A program made the position numbers and the translations under genes. 47,182 nucleotides of DNA from an uncultured Bacilli bacterium (GTDB lineage Bacteria > Bacillota_I > Bacilli_A > RFN20 > CAG-826): positions 1 through 47,182 of the forward strand of contig CALVSB010000013.1 of the NCBI GenBank assembly GCA_944358895.1. The letters are read 5' to 3'. The notes beneath the pieces are model-generated. The model had not been told where the DNA came from and did no database searches. It was given only the letters and a program-made list of their open reading frames with translations. Each line of letters opens with the position of its first letter. Positions within the stretch are counted from its first letter, which is position 1. Positions 8,019 through 16,501 of the stretch are shown one piece after another.

Positions 8019-8889
8019 GGACCTCCTTGTAGGCTTCCGGAAGCGGAGCGTAGAAGCTCATTTCCTTCCCCGTCCTGGGGTGGGCGAAGACAAGGTGGTA
8101 AGCGTGGAGGAGCTGCCCCTTGTCGTAAAGGGTACGGTTCCCGCTTCCGTAGACGGGATCGCCCTCGACCGGGTAGCCGATCGAAGCGAGATGGACCCTG
8201 ATCTGGTGGGTCCGCCCGGTCCGTAGCCGCGCCCGGAGGAGGGTGTAGCCTTTGTACTGCTCGGCCCGGATGATTTCGGTGTAGGCCGGCTTCCCCCCGC
8301 GGACGACCGCCATTTTCTCGCGGTCGACCGGGTCGCGGCCGATCGGGGACTCGATGCTGGCCCGGACGTCGGGGAACTCGCCTTTCACGAGGGCGAGGTA
8401 CTCCCGGTGGGCGCTATGGGTCGAGAGCTGGGCGACGAGAGAGTCGTAGGCCAATTGGCTTTTGGCCACGACGAGGAGGCCCGAGGTATCCTTGTCGAGC
8501 CGGTGGACGATGCCCGGGCGGTCGGTGTCGCTATTGGGTAAGCCTTCGTAACGGTAGGCTAGGGCGTTCGCGATCGTCCCCGAGTGCCGCCCGGCCCCCG
8601 GATGGACGCTCATCCCGGCCGGTTTATTGATTACCAGCACATCGTCATCCTCGTAGACGATCTCTAGCGGCAGGTCTTCCTTCAAGAGGATGGTCGAAGG
8701 CTCGACGTAGACCTCGCTTTCGACGACGTCGCCGCTTTTTAGGCGGTAGTCGCCTTCTTCCTTCTTCCCGTTGACGAGGACCTTGCCCTCATTAATGAGG
8801 TCGAGGGCCTTGCTCCTACTTGGCGCGAGGTTCTCACTCCGGAGGAAGGCGTCGAGCCGCATCGGCTCACTTACCGTTCGCTTTTCCAT
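7990..8889 (-). CDS. rluD: RluD-family 23S rRNA pseudouridine synthase
   Basis: The 299-residue protein converts uridines to pseudouridine in large-subunit rRNA. It has an N-terminal S4 RNA-binding domain (MRLDAFLRSENLAPSRSKA, about 10-60) and the RsuA/RluD catalytic domain, with the motif HRLDKDTSG carrying the catalytic Asp (about residue 137) and RTGRTHQIRVH later. The start overlaps the end of lspA by 23 bp, as in the common Bacillota pair lspA-rluD, so the genes form an operon with ileS. The family assignment is firm; which uridine it modifies cannot be told. Confidence 0.95.
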   Translation of the reverse strand: MEKRTVSEPMRLDAFLRSENLAPSRSKALDLINEGKVLVNGKKEEGDYRLKSGDVVESEVYVEPSTILLKEDLPLEIVYEDDDVLVINKPAGMSVHPGAGRHSGTIANALAYRYEGLPNSDTDRPGIVHRLDKDTSGLLVVAKSQLAYDSLVAQLSTHSAHREYLALVKGEFPDVRASIESPIGRDPVDREKMAVVRGGKPAYTEIIRAEQYKGYTLLRARLRTGRTHQIRVHLASIGYPVEGDPVYGSGNRTLYDKGQLLHAYHLVFAHPRTGKEMSFYAPLPEAYKEVLTYLRSVRR

Positions 8890-9562
8890 GCTTTTCGAGT
8901 TCTTCCTTCACGAAGCGGACGAGGAAGATGAGGAGGAGCAGGACGATCCCGACGCTCAGGCAGGCATCGGCCACGTTGAAGATGGCGAAAGGCGCCTTGT
9001 CGGGGCCGTAGATATAAAAGCAGAAGAAGTCGATGACCCCGGAAAAGCCGGTCGTCGACGGCCAATAGAAGGTCCGATCTATGAGGTTCCCGGCCGCGCC
9101 GGCGAAGCAGAGGGCGAAGACGGCGTTGATCCAGTAGTCGCGCTTCCGAAGGTAATGCCAATGGAAGATGGGGATGAGGATCGAAGCCACCCAGCTGATG
9201 ATGATGAAGATAATCCGGGCCCAGGCGGCCGAGTCGCCGAGGCCGAAGGCGCTTCCCTGGTTGTAGGTCAGGTAGATCGAGAAGAATTCGGGGATGACGA
9301 AGCGCTCGCCGCCCGGGCCGGGACTAAGGGATAGCTGCACCGCCCATTTGCTCGCGAAGTCGAGGGCGAGGAGGAGAAGCCCCAGCCAGGCGAAGGAAAA
9401 GAAGAAGCTTTTCGGGGTGAGCTTCCACTCCTTGCCCTCCTGGAGGAAGAGGGAAAGGCGCTCCTTGAGGGTCATCTCTTCCTTCTTCGTTTCGGAAAGG
9501 GAATTCCCCTCTTCCTTCTTCCCGTCGGGGGTTCCGACGATCGGGGTCTCTTCCTTTTTCAC
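8867..9562 (-). CDS. lspA: prolipoprotein signal peptidase (signal peptidase II)
   Basis: LspA is a membrane aspartic protease that removes the signal peptide from diacylglyceryl-modified prolipoproteins. The 231-residue protein has four predicted membrane helices and the family motifs NQGSAFGLG, GAAGNLIDR (first catalytic Asp) and FAIFNVADACLSVG (second catalytic Asp). It carries an unusual hydrophilic N-terminal extension of about 45 residues rich in Lys and Glu before the first helix. The start overlaps the ileS stop by 4 bp. Its substrates would include the lipoprotein at the left end of the window. Confidence 0.96.
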   Translation of the reverse strand: MKKEETPIVGTPDGKKEEGNSLSETKKEEMTLKERLSLFLQEGKEWKLTPKSFFFSFAWLGLLLLALDFASKWAVQLSLSPGPGGERFVIPEFFSIYLTYNQGSAFGLGDSAAWARIIFIIISWVASILIPIFHWHYLRKRDYWINAVFALCFAGAAGNLIDRTFYWPSTTGFSGVIDFFCFYIYGPDKAPFAIFNVADACLSVGIVLLLLIFLVRFVKEELEKHGKANGK

Positions 9563-12258
9563 TCCTTTTCCTCCAAGGCGGCGAGGCAGCGGGAGCAGAC
9601 TTCCTCCCCGTGGTATTCGTGGAGGTCGTGGTTCTTCTTCCGGCAGCGGGCGCAGATGTGCCCGCCGTGGACGAGGGCAAGGGCATCGTCCTTCCCCTTC
9701 TTGAGGCTCACTTCCCCGACGAGGAAGAGTCGGGACAATGAATCGTAGTCCTCTTTCGAGAGGGCCTCGTAGAGCTTCCCGTCGCAGGCGAGGTCGAGCT
9801 CGGCCTCGAGGAAGGAAGCGATCTTGCCGCTGGAGCGGAGGGCTTCGAGGCTCTTATTGGCCTTCTCGCGGAGGGCGGAAAGGTCCGCGTCGACCTCGGC
9901 GAGCCCTTTCTTCGGCTCCGGGACCTCCTTGAAGGTCTCGAGGGCGAGGGCGGCCTTGTGTTCCTTCCGCGGCAAAGCGAAGTAAACCTCTTCCATCGTG
10001 AAGGGGAGGATCGGGGCCAAGAGGCGGAGGAGGACGTCGGCGATCTCGTAGAAGACGGCCTGAATGGCCTTCTTCCGCCCCGAGGAAGAAGGATCGCAAT
10101 AAAGGACGTCCTTCGAGCTTTCGAAGTAGGAGGCGGAGACCTCGGTCACGAAGGAAAGGATCTTCATCGTGGCCGAAGGGAAAGCAAAGGTGGCATAGTC
10201 GTCCCTCACCTCGCGGGAAAGCTCATAGAGTTCGTTGAGGACGAGGCGGTCGCCGAGGGAAAGCTCGTCGCCGAGCTCGCCTTCCACCGCGTTCATGAGG
10301 AGGAAGCGGAAGAAATTCCGGATCTTCCGATAGCCGTCCGAGGCGGCGGCCACGAGGCCTTCGCCGAGCCGGACATCGCTTTGGTAGTTGACCGAGGCGG
10401 CATAGAGGCGGAGGACGTCGGCCCCGAGGACGTCGGCGACCTTGCTCGGGTCGATGCCGTTGCCGGAGCTCTTCGACATCTTCTTCCAGTTCTCGTCCAT
10501 CACCCAGCCGTGGGTGAGGTTGCATTTGTAGGGGGCCTTCCCGTTGACCGCGACCGAAAGGATGAGGGAGGAGTTGAACCAGCCCCGGTACTGGTCGTTG
10601 CCCTCGAGGTAGAGGTCGGCCGGGTAGTTCATCCCCCGGCGGAGGAGGACGCTCTTCCACGAGGAGCCCGAATCGAACCAGACGTCCATCGTGTCGACTT
10701 CCTTCCGGTAGTTCCCGTGCGGGGACTTCTCGCTATGGTAGCCTTCGGGGAGGAGTTCCTTGGCATCGAGCTCGAACCAGGCGTTGGTTCCCTTCTCCTC
10801 GACGATCGAGGCGATGTGCTCGAAGACCTCGCGGCTCACGATCGGGGTGCCGTCTTCCTCGTAGATGATGGGAAGGGGGACGCCCCAGGCCCGCTGGCGC
10901 GAGATGCACCAGTCGGTCCGGCCCTCGATCATGTTGACCATCTTCTGCTTGCCCCAGGCGGGCTTCCACTCGACTTCGTCCACCGCCTTCAGGAGTTCCT
11001 CCTTGATCGGGGCGATCGAGCAGAACCACTGCGGGGTGGCCCGGAAGATGAGGGGGGTATGGGTCCGCCAGTCATGCGGGTAGCTGTGCTTGATCTTGAC
11101 TTCCTTCAGGACGAGGCCCTTTTCGGTCAGGATGTCCACCACCTTGTCGTTGGCTTCCGCGTAGAAAAGCCCGTCGAGGGGGTCGCCCTTCTCGAGGTGG
11201 AGATAGCCTTTCTCGTCGACCGGGCAGAAGGGCTTGATGCCGTATTTCGCGCAGGCATTGAAGTCATCGACGCCGTGGTCGGGGGCCGTATGGACGCACC
11301 CGGTGCCGGTGTCGGAAGTGACGTAGTCGTTCACGATGACCGGCGAGGTCCGCTCGTACAGCGGGTGCTGTAGGAGGATCCCTTCGAGCTCCTTGCCCTT
11401 GAACGTCTTGATGAGTTCGCACATCTTGAGGCCGAGGGTCGCAACGAGGCTGTCCTTGAGGTCGCTCAGGAAGACGAGTTCCCCGCGGTCGGTGTCATAT
11501 AGTCCGTAGACGAAGCGCGGGTTCAAGGTGACGGCCAGGTCGGCCGGGATCGTCCACGGGGTCGTCGTCCAGATAGCGAAGGAGGCGCTTTCCGGCACCT
11601 TGCCCTTCCCGTCGGCGACCTTGAAGGCCACGTAGATAGTCCGGGCCTCGACGTCCTTGTACTCGACCTCGGCCTCGGCGAGGGCGCTTTCGCTCTTCGG
11701 GGACCAATAGACCGGCTTCACGCCCTTGTAGACGAGGCCCTTGAGGGCGAGCTCGCCGAAAAGGCGGATCTCGTCGGCCTCGTAATGGCGGTCAAGCGTG
11801 ACATAGGGATGCTCGAAGTCGGCGAGGATCCCGAGGCGCTTGATCTGGGCCTTCTGCCGCTCGACTTGGCTAAGGGCGTACTCCCGGCACTTCTCGCGGA
11901 AGGCGCTCGTCGACATCTTCTTCCTACTCACCCCGCTCTTCTCGAGCTTGCTTTCGATCGGGAGGCCGTGGGTGTCCCAGCCCGGGACGAAAGGCGTGAG
12001 GTAGCCTTCCATCGACTTGCTCCGGACGACGAAGTCCTTGAGGAGGCGGTTGAGCATGTGGCCGCAGTGCATGTCGCCGTTGGCGTAGGGCGGCCCGTCG
12101 TGGAGGGCGTATTCCTTCGCCCCGGCCCGCTCCTTCATCAAAAGCTCGTAGAGGGAAATCTCTTCCCACCTCTTGAGCATCGCCGGTTCCTTCTTGGCGA
12201 GGTTGCCCCGCATCTCGAACGTGGTCGAGCCGAAGCTCAGCGTGCTTTTAAGATCCAT
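9559..12258 (-). CDS. ileS: isoleucyl-tRNA synthetase
   Basis: This class I synthetase charges tRNA-Ile. The 899 residues include the HIGH-equivalent motif (NGDMHCGHMLNR, here HCGH), an editing CP1 domain (TTPWTIPADLAV and the following Thr-rich segment), KMSKS (WKKMSKSSGNGIDP, about residue 590), an anticodon-binding domain, and a C-terminal zinc ribbon (CARCRKKNHDLHEYHGEEVCSRC) typical of bacterial IleS. The ATG is preceded by AAAGGAG. A T-box leader with its own terminator controls expression by uncharged tRNA-Ile. It is first gene of the ileS-lspA-rluD operon. Confidence 0.98.
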   Translation of the reverse strand: MDLKSTLSFGSTTFEMRGNLAKKEPAMLKRWEEISLYELLMKERAGAKEYALHDGPPYANGDMHCGHMLNRLLKDFVVRSKSMEGYLTPFVPGWDTHGLPIESKLEKSGVSRKKMSTSAFREKCREYALSQVERQKAQIKRLGILADFEHPYVTLDRHYEADEIRLFGELALKGLVYKGVKPVYWSPKSESALAEAEVEYKDVEARTIYVAFKVADGKGKVPESASFAIWTTTPWTIPADLAVTLNPRFVYGLYDTDRGELVFLSDLKDSLVATLGLKMCELIKTFKGKELEGILLQHPLYERTSPVIVNDYVTSDTGTGCVHTAPDHGVDDFNACAKYGIKPFCPVDEKGYLHLEKGDPLDGLFYAEANDKVVDILTEKGLVLKEVKIKHSYPHDWRTHTPLIFRATPQWFCSIAPIKEELLKAVDEVEWKPAWGKQKMVNMIEGRTDWCISRQRAWGVPLPIIYEEDGTPIVSREVFEHIASIVEEKGTNAWFELDAKELLPEGYHSEKSPHGNYRKEVDTMDVWFDSGSSWKSVLLRRGMNYPADLYLEGNDQYRGWFNSSLILSVAVNGKAPYKCNLTHGWVMDENWKKMSKSSGNGIDPSKVADVLGADVLRLYAASVNYQSDVRLGEGLVAAASDGYRKIRNFFRFLLMNAVEGELGDELSLGDRLVLNELYELSREVRDDYATFAFPSATMKILSFVTEVSASYFESSKDVLYCDPSSSGRKKAIQAVFYEIADVLLRLLAPILPFTMEEVYFALPRKEHKAALALETFKEVPEPKKGLAEVDADLSALREKANKSLEALRSSGKIASFLEAELDLACDGKLYEALSKEDYDSLSRLFLVGEVSLKKGKDDALALVHGGHICARCRKKNHDLHEYHGEEVCSRCLAALEEKE

Positions 12259-12490
12259 TCCTTGCTCCTTTGGGCATAAAAAAGGGCCCCTAGAGGGCGC
12301 ATTGTTTGCGCGGTGCCACCTCTATTCGACGCTCTCTCGAGAGTCGCGCTACTCTCCAGGTAACGACTGGGAACGGCCGCCTTACTCTCCTTCGGGCGGC
12401 AGCCTCCGCGGTGATGGCCTTTCGCGTGCCCCGTTCTCATCCAGGGGGCTCGCTCTTATTTGCTACTCGGTCGTGTCCGCTTCCTCGGCG
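12259..12490 (-). promoter_or_regulatory. T-box riboswitch leader of ileS
   Basis: Reading the minus strand, a stem I with the GAGTA element is followed by a candidate specifier ATC (Ile) near 12416. The T-box antiterminator is GAGG-TGGCACC-GCGC, closed by GCGC-CCTC. A competing GC hairpin and six T (12278-12283) form the terminator just before the ileS ribosome-binding site. Uncharged tRNA-Ile should stabilise the antiterminator. The variable base of the tRNA-binding UGGN is C, not the U expected to pair with A73 of tRNA-Ile. Confidence 0.88.
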
Positions 12491-12496
12491 CCTTGA

Positions 12497-12502
12497 ATTG
12501 TA
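12497..12502 (-). promoter_or_regulatory. -10 box of the ileS T-box transcript
   Basis: TACAAT on the minus strand lies just before the start of the T-box leader. The -35 (TTCTAA at a 17-bp spacing) is weak. Confidence 0.45.
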
Positions 12503-12559
12503 GCCAAGATTGCCTCTTCTTAGAAGAGGGAGAAGGAGCCTCGGCCTTCATAGCGGACG

Positions 12560-12583
12560 AAAAAAGCCCCGGCAGCCGGGGCT
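12560..12583 (-). terminator. terminator after ftsZ
   Basis: A perfect 9-bp GC hairpin (AGCCCCGGC/GCCGGGGCT) followed by a run of T on the minus strand, 7 bp beyond the ftsZ stop. Confidence 0.9.
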
Positions 12584-12589
12584 CGAGCC

Positions 12590-13747
12590 TCACGAGATCT
12601 TGTCTTTGAGGAAGTTCGGGAGGATGGCGTCGGCGATGTCGCTTTCCTTCACCGTCGCTTCCTCTTCCTTGGCCTTTTCCTGGAAGGCATCGATGTCGTC
12701 GTAGGTCGGGGTCTTCGTGAAGTCGAAGCTCTCCTTGAAGTCGGAGGCGATGACACTCACGAGGAGGGAATCCCCAAGCGAGGGGTTGGTGTTGACGCTG
12801 AACTTGATGTCGAGGGCGTTCCCGGCGAGGTCGGAGATGATCTTGACGCACTGCTGGGCTTCCATGAGGCGGACCCCGGAGCCGCAGGTGACGGCGCAGA
12901 TAGCGCGCCGGGCCCCGCTGATCGAGGCCTCGAGGAGGTCGCTATTGACGGCGTTTTCCGCCGCTTCTTCGGCCTTGTTGGGGCCGCTTCCCATCCCGAA
13001 GCCGATGAGGGCGACGCCGCTATGCTCGAGGGTCGTCTTCACGTCGGCGAAGTCGAGGTTGATCATCGAGGGATAAAGGATGAGCTCGGTGATCGTCTTG
13101 ACCGACTGGGCCAAGATGCCGTCCGACTTGGCGAAGGCCTGGTCGACCGGGACGTCGCTTGCCACCCGAAGCAATTTGTCGTTGCTCACGATGATGACGG
13201 AGTCGACGACGTCCTTCAGGGCGTTGAGGCCCTTGACGGCGTTTTCGACCCGGACCGGCCCTTCGAAGGCGAAGGGGCGGGTCACGATGGCGACGGTAAG
13301 GGCCCCGGCTTCCTTGGCGCACTTGGCGACGATCGGGGAGGCGCCGGTCCCGGTGCCTTTGCCCATGCCGGCCGCGATGAAGACCATGTCGGCTCCCTTG
13401 ACGAGGGCCTTGATCTTCTCGATCGATTCCTCGGCCGCTTCCTTGCCGCGGGCCGGGTTCCCGCCGGCCCCGAGGCCGTGGGTCTTCTGGTCGCCGAGAA
13501 TCATCCGGATCGGGGCTCTCGAGGTCGCGAGGGCCTGGGTATCGGTATTGAGGACGGCAAAGCGCACGTCCTGGATGCCTTCCTCGATCATGCGGTTGAC
13601 GGCGTTATTGCCGGCCCCGCCGACCCCGACGACCACGATCTTGGCGACCGGGTCGAAGCTGTCGAGCTTCTTCGAGTCGTTGAGGGCCAACTGCTCGAGG
13701 GTCGAGGTATCGTCGTAGCTTTCGATCGTCTTTTCTTCTTCGTCCAT
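12590..13747 (-). CDS. ftsZ: cell division protein FtsZ
   Basis: This tubulin-like GTPase forms the cytokinetic ring. The 385 residues include an acidic N-terminal extension of about 33 residues, the nucleotide-binding GVGGAGNNAVNRM, the tubulin signature loop GMGKGTGTGASP (about 127-138), the catalytic T7-loop region, and a flexible acidic linker ending in a conserved C-terminal peptide (ILPNFLKDKIS) that should bind FtsA. An AGGAGG site precedes the ATG, and the gene follows ftsA by 13 bp in the same operon. Confidence 0.98.
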   Translation of the reverse strand: MDEEEKTIESYDDTSTLEQLALNDSKKLDSFDPVAKIVVVGVGGAGNNAVNRMIEEGIQDVRFAVLNTDTQALATSRAPIRMILGDQKTHGLGAGGNPARGKEAAEESIEKIKALVKGADMVFIAAGMGKGTGTGASPIVAKCAKEAGALTVAIVTRPFAFEGPVRVENAVKGLNALKDVVDSVIIVSNDKLLRVASDVPVDQAFAKSDGILAQSVKTITELILYPSMINLDFADVKTTLEHSGVALIGFGMGSGPNKAEEAAENAVNSDLLEASISGARRAICAVTCGSGVRLMEAQQCVKIISDLAGNALDIKFSVNTNPSLGDSLLVSVIASDFKESFDFTKTPTYDDIDAFQEKAKEEEATVKESDIADAILPNFLKDKIS

Positions 13748-13760
13748 AAACTATGGCCTC

Positions 13761-14963
13761 CTAGGAGCGCGACAGGCGCGAAAGGGATCCGACCCCGACT
13801 CCTTCCTCTTCGGCGGCGTTCCGGTAGGCCGCCTCCGAAGCGATGAAGCCGAGCATCGCCGCCAGCGAAGGGTCGCGGGCCCCGATCGAGCGGGGAACGA
13901 GGAAGACGGACTTCCGCCCCGACAGGGTCTTGGGCAAAAGCTCCCCGATGCCGTTAAGGGCGCTCAGCCCGCCGACGAAGATCAGGGGAAGGCTCCCGAG
14001 GCGGCCCGAGGAGCCGCCATAGTCGCGCTCGATGGTAAGAATCGAATTGGAGATGTATTTGTCGTAGGAGAGGAAGGGGACCTTGAGGGCCTCGTAAACG
14101 TCCTCGAGCTTGACGCTCGCCCCGTTATCGAGGGTCACGTCGGCTTCCCGCCGCTTGCTCGAGCGGTAGCCGTAGCGTTCCTTGAGGTAGCGGGCGCTCC
14201 GGGTGTCGAGGCCGAGGGTCGAAGCCACCGCATCGTCGATGTCCTTCCCGCCGTAGGGGAAGAGGACGCTCGAGACCGGCTCGCCGTTCCCGATGAGGGC
14301 AACCTTGGTCGTCCCGGCCCCAAGATCGATGAGGAAGTAGGCCTGGGGCAAATCGCGGTAGCTCTTCACGAGGTTGCTGACCGCCGCCGTCGAGACGGAG
14401 AGGCGGGAGGTCCTTATGCCGGCCTCCTCGAGGAGGCTCCGGTAGGCGTGGACGACCTCGCCCGGAAGGGTATGGACCTGGGCCCGGACGCCGAGATGGG
14501 CGCTCTTCGAGCCAATCGGCGGGGCGGCGAACATCCGCCCGTCCTCGAGGTAGAAAACCTCGGGCACGATTTCGACGACGTCGTTGCCGTTGGGCACCTT
14601 TTCCTTGTTCACGAGGGAGAGGACGTTGCTTACGTCGACCCGGTCGATCATGTTGTTGGCCGCCACGACGGTCGTGTTTTTCTCGCAAGAATAGATCTTG
14701 AAGCCGACCGGCGGGAGAAGGAGCGAGGTAATCGAGGAATCGACCTTCCGGGCGACGGCCTCGTCCTCGATCGAGGTTGCCTTCTTGATGGCCTCGACGA
14801 CGGCCGGGCGGTCTTTGACGAGCCCTTCCTTCACGGCCCCTTTGGAGAGGGGAACCCGCTTGAGGAAAAGGACCTCCGGCACCCCTTGGAGGGAAATTCC
14901 GGCGAGGAAGCGGACTTCGCTTTCCCCGATTTCGACAAGAGAAATCGCGCGTGTGCTTTCCAT
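13761..14963 (-). CDS. ftsA: cell division protein FtsA (actin-like FtsZ anchor)
   Basis: FtsA is an actin-fold ATPase that tethers FtsZ filaments to the membrane. The 400-residue protein shows the phosphate-1 motif near the N-terminus (SLVEIGESEVRF, diverged), a SHS2/1C domain region, and the phosphate-2/adenosine motifs IDLGAGTTKVAL (about 208-219) and LIFVGGLSALNGI. The C-terminus is short and only weakly amphipathic. Promoter TTGCTA-N17-TAAGAT lies upstream; the predicted leader is about 11 nt and lacks a clear Shine-Dalgarno. It is the first gene of the ftsA-ftsZ unit, separated from rsmH by a terminator. Confidence 0.93.
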   Translation of the reverse strand: MESTRAISLVEIGESEVRFLAGISLQGVPEVLFLKRVPLSKGAVKEGLVKDRPAVVEAIKKATSIEDEAVARKVDSSITSLLLPPVGFKIYSCEKNTTVVAANNMIDRVDVSNVLSLVNKEKVPNGNDVVEIVPEVFYLEDGRMFAAPPIGSKSAHLGVRAQVHTLPGEVVHAYRSLLEEAGIRTSRLSVSTAAVSNLVKSYRDLPQAYFLIDLGAGTTKVALIGNGEPVSSVLFPYGGKDIDDAVASTLGLDTRSARYLKERYGYRSSKRREADVTLDNGASVKLEDVYEALKVPFLSYDKYISNSILTIERDYGGSSGRLGSLPLIFVGGLSALNGIGELLPKTLSGRKSVFLVPRSIGARDPSLAAMLGFIASEAAYRNAAEEEGVGVGSLSRLSRS

Positions 14964-14981
14964 GGTTTCTGATTCGAGGCT

Positions 14982-15010
14982 ATCTTAGGGCACGCGCGTG
15001 AAGTTAGCAA
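14982..15010 (-). promoter_or_regulatory. promoter of ftsA-ftsZ
   Basis: TTGCTA, a 17-bp spacer and TAAGAT on the minus strand. The spacer contains the perfect palindrome CACGCGCGTG, a possible regulator site. Confidence 0.6.
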
Positions 15011-15223
15011 TAATATAGAATTTTGTTAGTAGTTTTCTAGTATAATGGATTAGTAGTTTTAAAGGCTTGCCATCGAAATAATGTCCTTCTTGGCCTCCGC
15101 TCTTCTATCATTCGTGTTTTTGTTTTGGTGTCACTAGGATCGTCGGAAGGAGGTTGGCCTTTTGATGAGTGAGGAAGGCATTTTTCCGCTCTTCCTTTTC
15201 GCTCCTAGGCCCATAGGGGCATG
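15011..15223 (+). other. non-coding stretch with a possible plus-strand transcript
   Basis: In the 334 bp between ftsA and the FtsL-like gene, a perfect TATAAT occurs on the plus strand at 15041. Downstream are GGAAGGAGG and a 19-codon ORF starting at ATG 15164 (MSEEGIFPLFLFAPRPIGA). The -35 is poor and the peptide is not recognised, so this could be a small RNA, a leader peptide or nothing. Confidence 0.2.
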
Positions 15224-15256
15224 AAAAAAAGGGATGCCTGCACCGTTAGGCATCCC
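15224..15256 (-). terminator. terminator of the mraZ-rsmH operon
   Basis: GGGATGCCT/AGGCATCCC hairpin with seven T on the minus strand, about 40 bp after the FtsL-like gene. It separates the mraZ-rsmH unit from ftsA-ftsZ. Confidence 0.88.
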
Positions 15257-15297
15257 AAGGAGGAGAACCCCATGTCGGGGTGGCATCAACCGCCGCT

Positions 15298-15552
15298 TCA
15301 GCGTTCGGGCACGAAGTGAAGTAGAGGCTCTTCACCCGGCTCGTCGCTCACGAAGGGCGATGACGTTTCACTGTTAAGCGAAGAATCGTCCCGACTTTCG
15401 GCCCGCGCCTCCGCCTCGGCCAGCTGGATCGAGATCCCGACCGGGATGGCGCTCGCGGCGATGGCCGTGAGGACGAAAAGGAAGGCCACGACGAAGTAAC
15501 GGAACTGGTAATAGCGTTTCCGGTGGCCGGTTTTCTCAAGCTTGTCCTTCAT
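15298..15552 (-). CDS. small single-span membrane protein, positional FtsL candidate
   Basis: The 84-residue protein has a basic, aromatic N-terminus (KTGHRKRYYQFRY), one transmembrane helix (about residues 18-42) and an acidic, serine-rich extracytoplasmic tail. It starts 17 bp inside the end of rsmH, exactly where ftsL sits in the canonical dcw cluster. FtsL normally has a leucine-zipper coiled coil after the membrane span. Only a short QLAEAEARAES stretch is present here, so the identity rests on position and topology, not on sequence. It is the last gene before the operon terminator. Confidence 0.6.
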   Translation of the reverse strand: MKDKLEKTGHRKRYYQFRYFVVAFLFVLTAIAASAIPVGISIQLAEAEARAESRDDSSLNSETSSPFVSDEPGEEPLLHFVPER

Positions 15553-16498
15553 CCTGCACTCCTTTCTTCTTTTCGATGGCCCTAAGCTTCGCCGAGAGGG
15601 AACGACGGTTCTCGCTTTGCTCGGCGAGGCTCGGGACGATGGGACGGGGGGTAAGGTCGAGGAAGGCGGGCGAGGAGGTCGGGATGAGGTAGCTATTCGG
15701 GTCGTTGCGGCCGACTTTCTCGTTCCGGGTCAGGGAACGGAAAGCGCGCTTGACGAGGGTATCTTCGAGGGAGTGGAAGGAGATGACGGCGGCCCTCCCG
15801 CCGGGGGCGAGCATCCGGGGGATACTCTCGAGGGCCTTCTCGAGAACGTCGAGCTCGTGGTTGACCTCGATTCTGATCGCCTGGAAGGTCTGCTTGGCCG
15901 GGTGGCCTTTCTTGGCCCGTTCCTTCGGACTTTTGGCGGCCACGACGATTTCGGCCAGCTCGGTCGTCGTCCTAATGGGGCCGTTTTCGCGGGCCAGGAC
16001 GATCGCGTGGGCGATCTTCCTCGCTTCGTAGTCTTCCCCATAGAGGCGGATGACGTCGCCGAGGCGGCGTTCGCCATAGGAGTTGACGACGTCGAAGGCA
16101 CTTTCCTTGAGGGTCGGGTCCATCCTCATGTCGAGGGGGCCTTCCTTCATGTAGGAGAAGCCGCGGGAGGGATCGTCGAAGTCGGGCGAGGAGACGCCGA
16201 GGTCCATGAGGATCCCGTCGACTTCCTTGACCCCCCGCCGCTTCAGCTCGGCCTCGAAGGTCGCGAAGTTCGCTTCGATGAGCTGGAAGGGCTTGCCGGT
16301 CAGTTCGAGCCGGGGCGTGCTTTCGGCGATGGCCGCCGGGTCGACGTCGAAGGCGAAGAGCCGCCCGTTTTCGCCTAAGCGCTTCAGGATGGCTTCGCTA
16401 TGGCCGCCGCGGCCGAGGGTAAGGTCGACGTAGGTTCCGCTTTCTTTCACGGACAAAAGGTCGATGGCCTCGTGGAGGAGGACTGGGACATGTTCCAT
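15536..16498 (-). CDS. rsmH: 16S rRNA (cytosine-1402-N4)-methyltransferase
   Basis: RsmH (MraW) methylates N4 of C1402 in the ribosomal decoding centre using S-adenosylmethionine. The 320-residue protein opens with HVPVLLHEAIDLL and the SAM motif VDLTLGRGGHSEAIL (about 24-38). Later family motifs are GILMDLGVSSPDFDDPSRGFSY and PGGRAAVISFHSLED. It starts 3 bp after the mraZ stop and overlaps the following small membrane-protein gene, so it belongs to a tight operon. Confidence 0.97.
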   Translation of the reverse strand: MEHVPVLLHEAIDLLSVKESGTYVDLTLGRGGHSEAILKRLGENGRLFAFDVDPAAIAESTPRLELTGKPFQLIEANFATFEAELKRRGVKEVDGILMDLGVSSPDFDDPSRGFSYMKEGPLDMRMDPTLKESAFDVVNSYGERRLGDVIRLYGEDYEARKIAHAIVLARENGPIRTTTELAEIVVAAKSPKERAKKGHPAKQTFQAIRIEVNHELDVLEKALESIPRMLAPGGRAAVISFHSLEDTLVKRAFRSLTRNEKVGRNDPNSYLIPTSSPAFLDLTPRPIVPSLAEQSENRRSLSAKLRAIEKKKGVQDEGQA

Positions 16499-16501
16499 GG
16501 C

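Noticed and set aside
9958-11373. 471-codon plus-strand frame opposite ileS
   Set aside because: Antisense shadow of ileS, low-complexity composition.
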